From contig JAPFBL010001929.1 of NCBI GenBank assembly GCA_026182355.1, positions 2,968,001 to 3,032,000 on the forward strand: DNA of 64,000 nucleotides, written 5' to 3'. Shown here piece after piece: positions 63,921 to 64,000 of this stretch. The notes below the pieces were generated by a model that was not told the origin of the DNA, did no database searches, and saw only the letters and a list, made by a program, of their open reading frames with translations. This DNA is from Hermatobates lingyangjiaoensis. Its lineage: Eukaryota > Arthropoda > Insecta > Hemiptera > Hermatobatidae. Every line of letters begins with the position of its first letter. Within the stretch, counting starts at the first letter, position 1. A program made the position numbers and the translations under genes.

Positions 63921-64000
63921 ATGATAAACGAAAAACAGATAACACTTAAAATAAACAGTGACACATAGACTGAAACATAACAAAGACTCCATTTTCAATA
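63919..64000 (-). mobile_element. A3-type PLE terminus, cut by the window edge
   Basis: CCATGATAAACGAAAAACAG, ACTTAAAATAAACAGTGAC and AACATAACAAAG match the copy at 15.0-15.25 kb; the core would lie just outside the window. Confidence 0.6.

Overview
This window looks like repeat-rich, AT-rich genomic DNA from an invertebrate animal, most likely an arthropod. The signs are one conventional animal gene part (a testis-specific-type serine/threonine kinase behind a splice acceptor), Jockey-like LINE, hAT, Helitron and tRNA-headed SINE copies, and a (GGTTA)4 tract matching the TTAGG telomere unit common in arthropods. The phylum call is an inference. No bacterial-style gene organisation, rRNA, tRNA gene or CRISPR array was seen.

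Layout. 1-3.8 kb: non-coding DNA, microsatellites and Penelope-like element (PLE) ends. 3.84-4.72 kb: the kinase exon, the only clear host gene. 6-18 kb: dozens of short PLE termini, nearly all in (TA)n tracts and mostly folded into inverted repeats. 18.9-19.4 kb: a 38-bp minisatellite with a three-unit higher-order repeat. 21.2-22.2 kb: a PLE with endonuclease remnants. 22.6-24.9 kb: SINEs and a LINE tail. 28.1-28.8 kb: a decayed Helitron helicase. 33.0-35.1 kb: a PLE keeping the YVDD half of its reverse transcriptase and its GIY-YIG endonuclease. 41-43 kb: more PLE pieces. 43.0-46.7 kb: a 5'-truncated Jockey-like LINE with an open reverse transcriptase. 47.4-48.2 kb: a short hAT derivative with an 8-bp target duplication. 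49.3-50.5 kb: a 104-bp tandem array, a 42-residue acidic reading frame and an A-rich tail. 53.1-55.7 kb: a PLE inverted pair with 724-bp arms. 57.1-60.4 kb: a tandem pair of 1.6-kb units carrying (GGGT)n. The end returns to PLE termini.

The main story is the PLE population. Three endonuclease subfamilies (type 1 around 34 kb, type 2 around 55 kb, type 3 around 21 and 41 kb) and about a dozen terminal-repeat families share one design: a hammerhead-ribozyme-like core, then 50-200 nt of tail or the first codons of the PLE reading frame, then a (TA)n microsatellite. For reference the terminal families are called A (core with GAAATATC), B (GGTTCAACC then AATTA), C (GGATTGCCC then AATTT), D (CTGACGAAGACCG), E (GGCAATGAGAGTTT), F, G, I, J, K (type 2), L and M (type 1, GAAAGGCCTC). 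Almost all are head-to-head inverted pairs whose two outer ends are both element 3' ends in (TA)n. Because (TA)n is self-complementary, either strand of a broken tract could prime the same RNA; this model is an inference.

Limits: everything was read by eye, so boundaries of decayed repeats are approximate, ribozyme activity is unproven, and no database or folding program was used.
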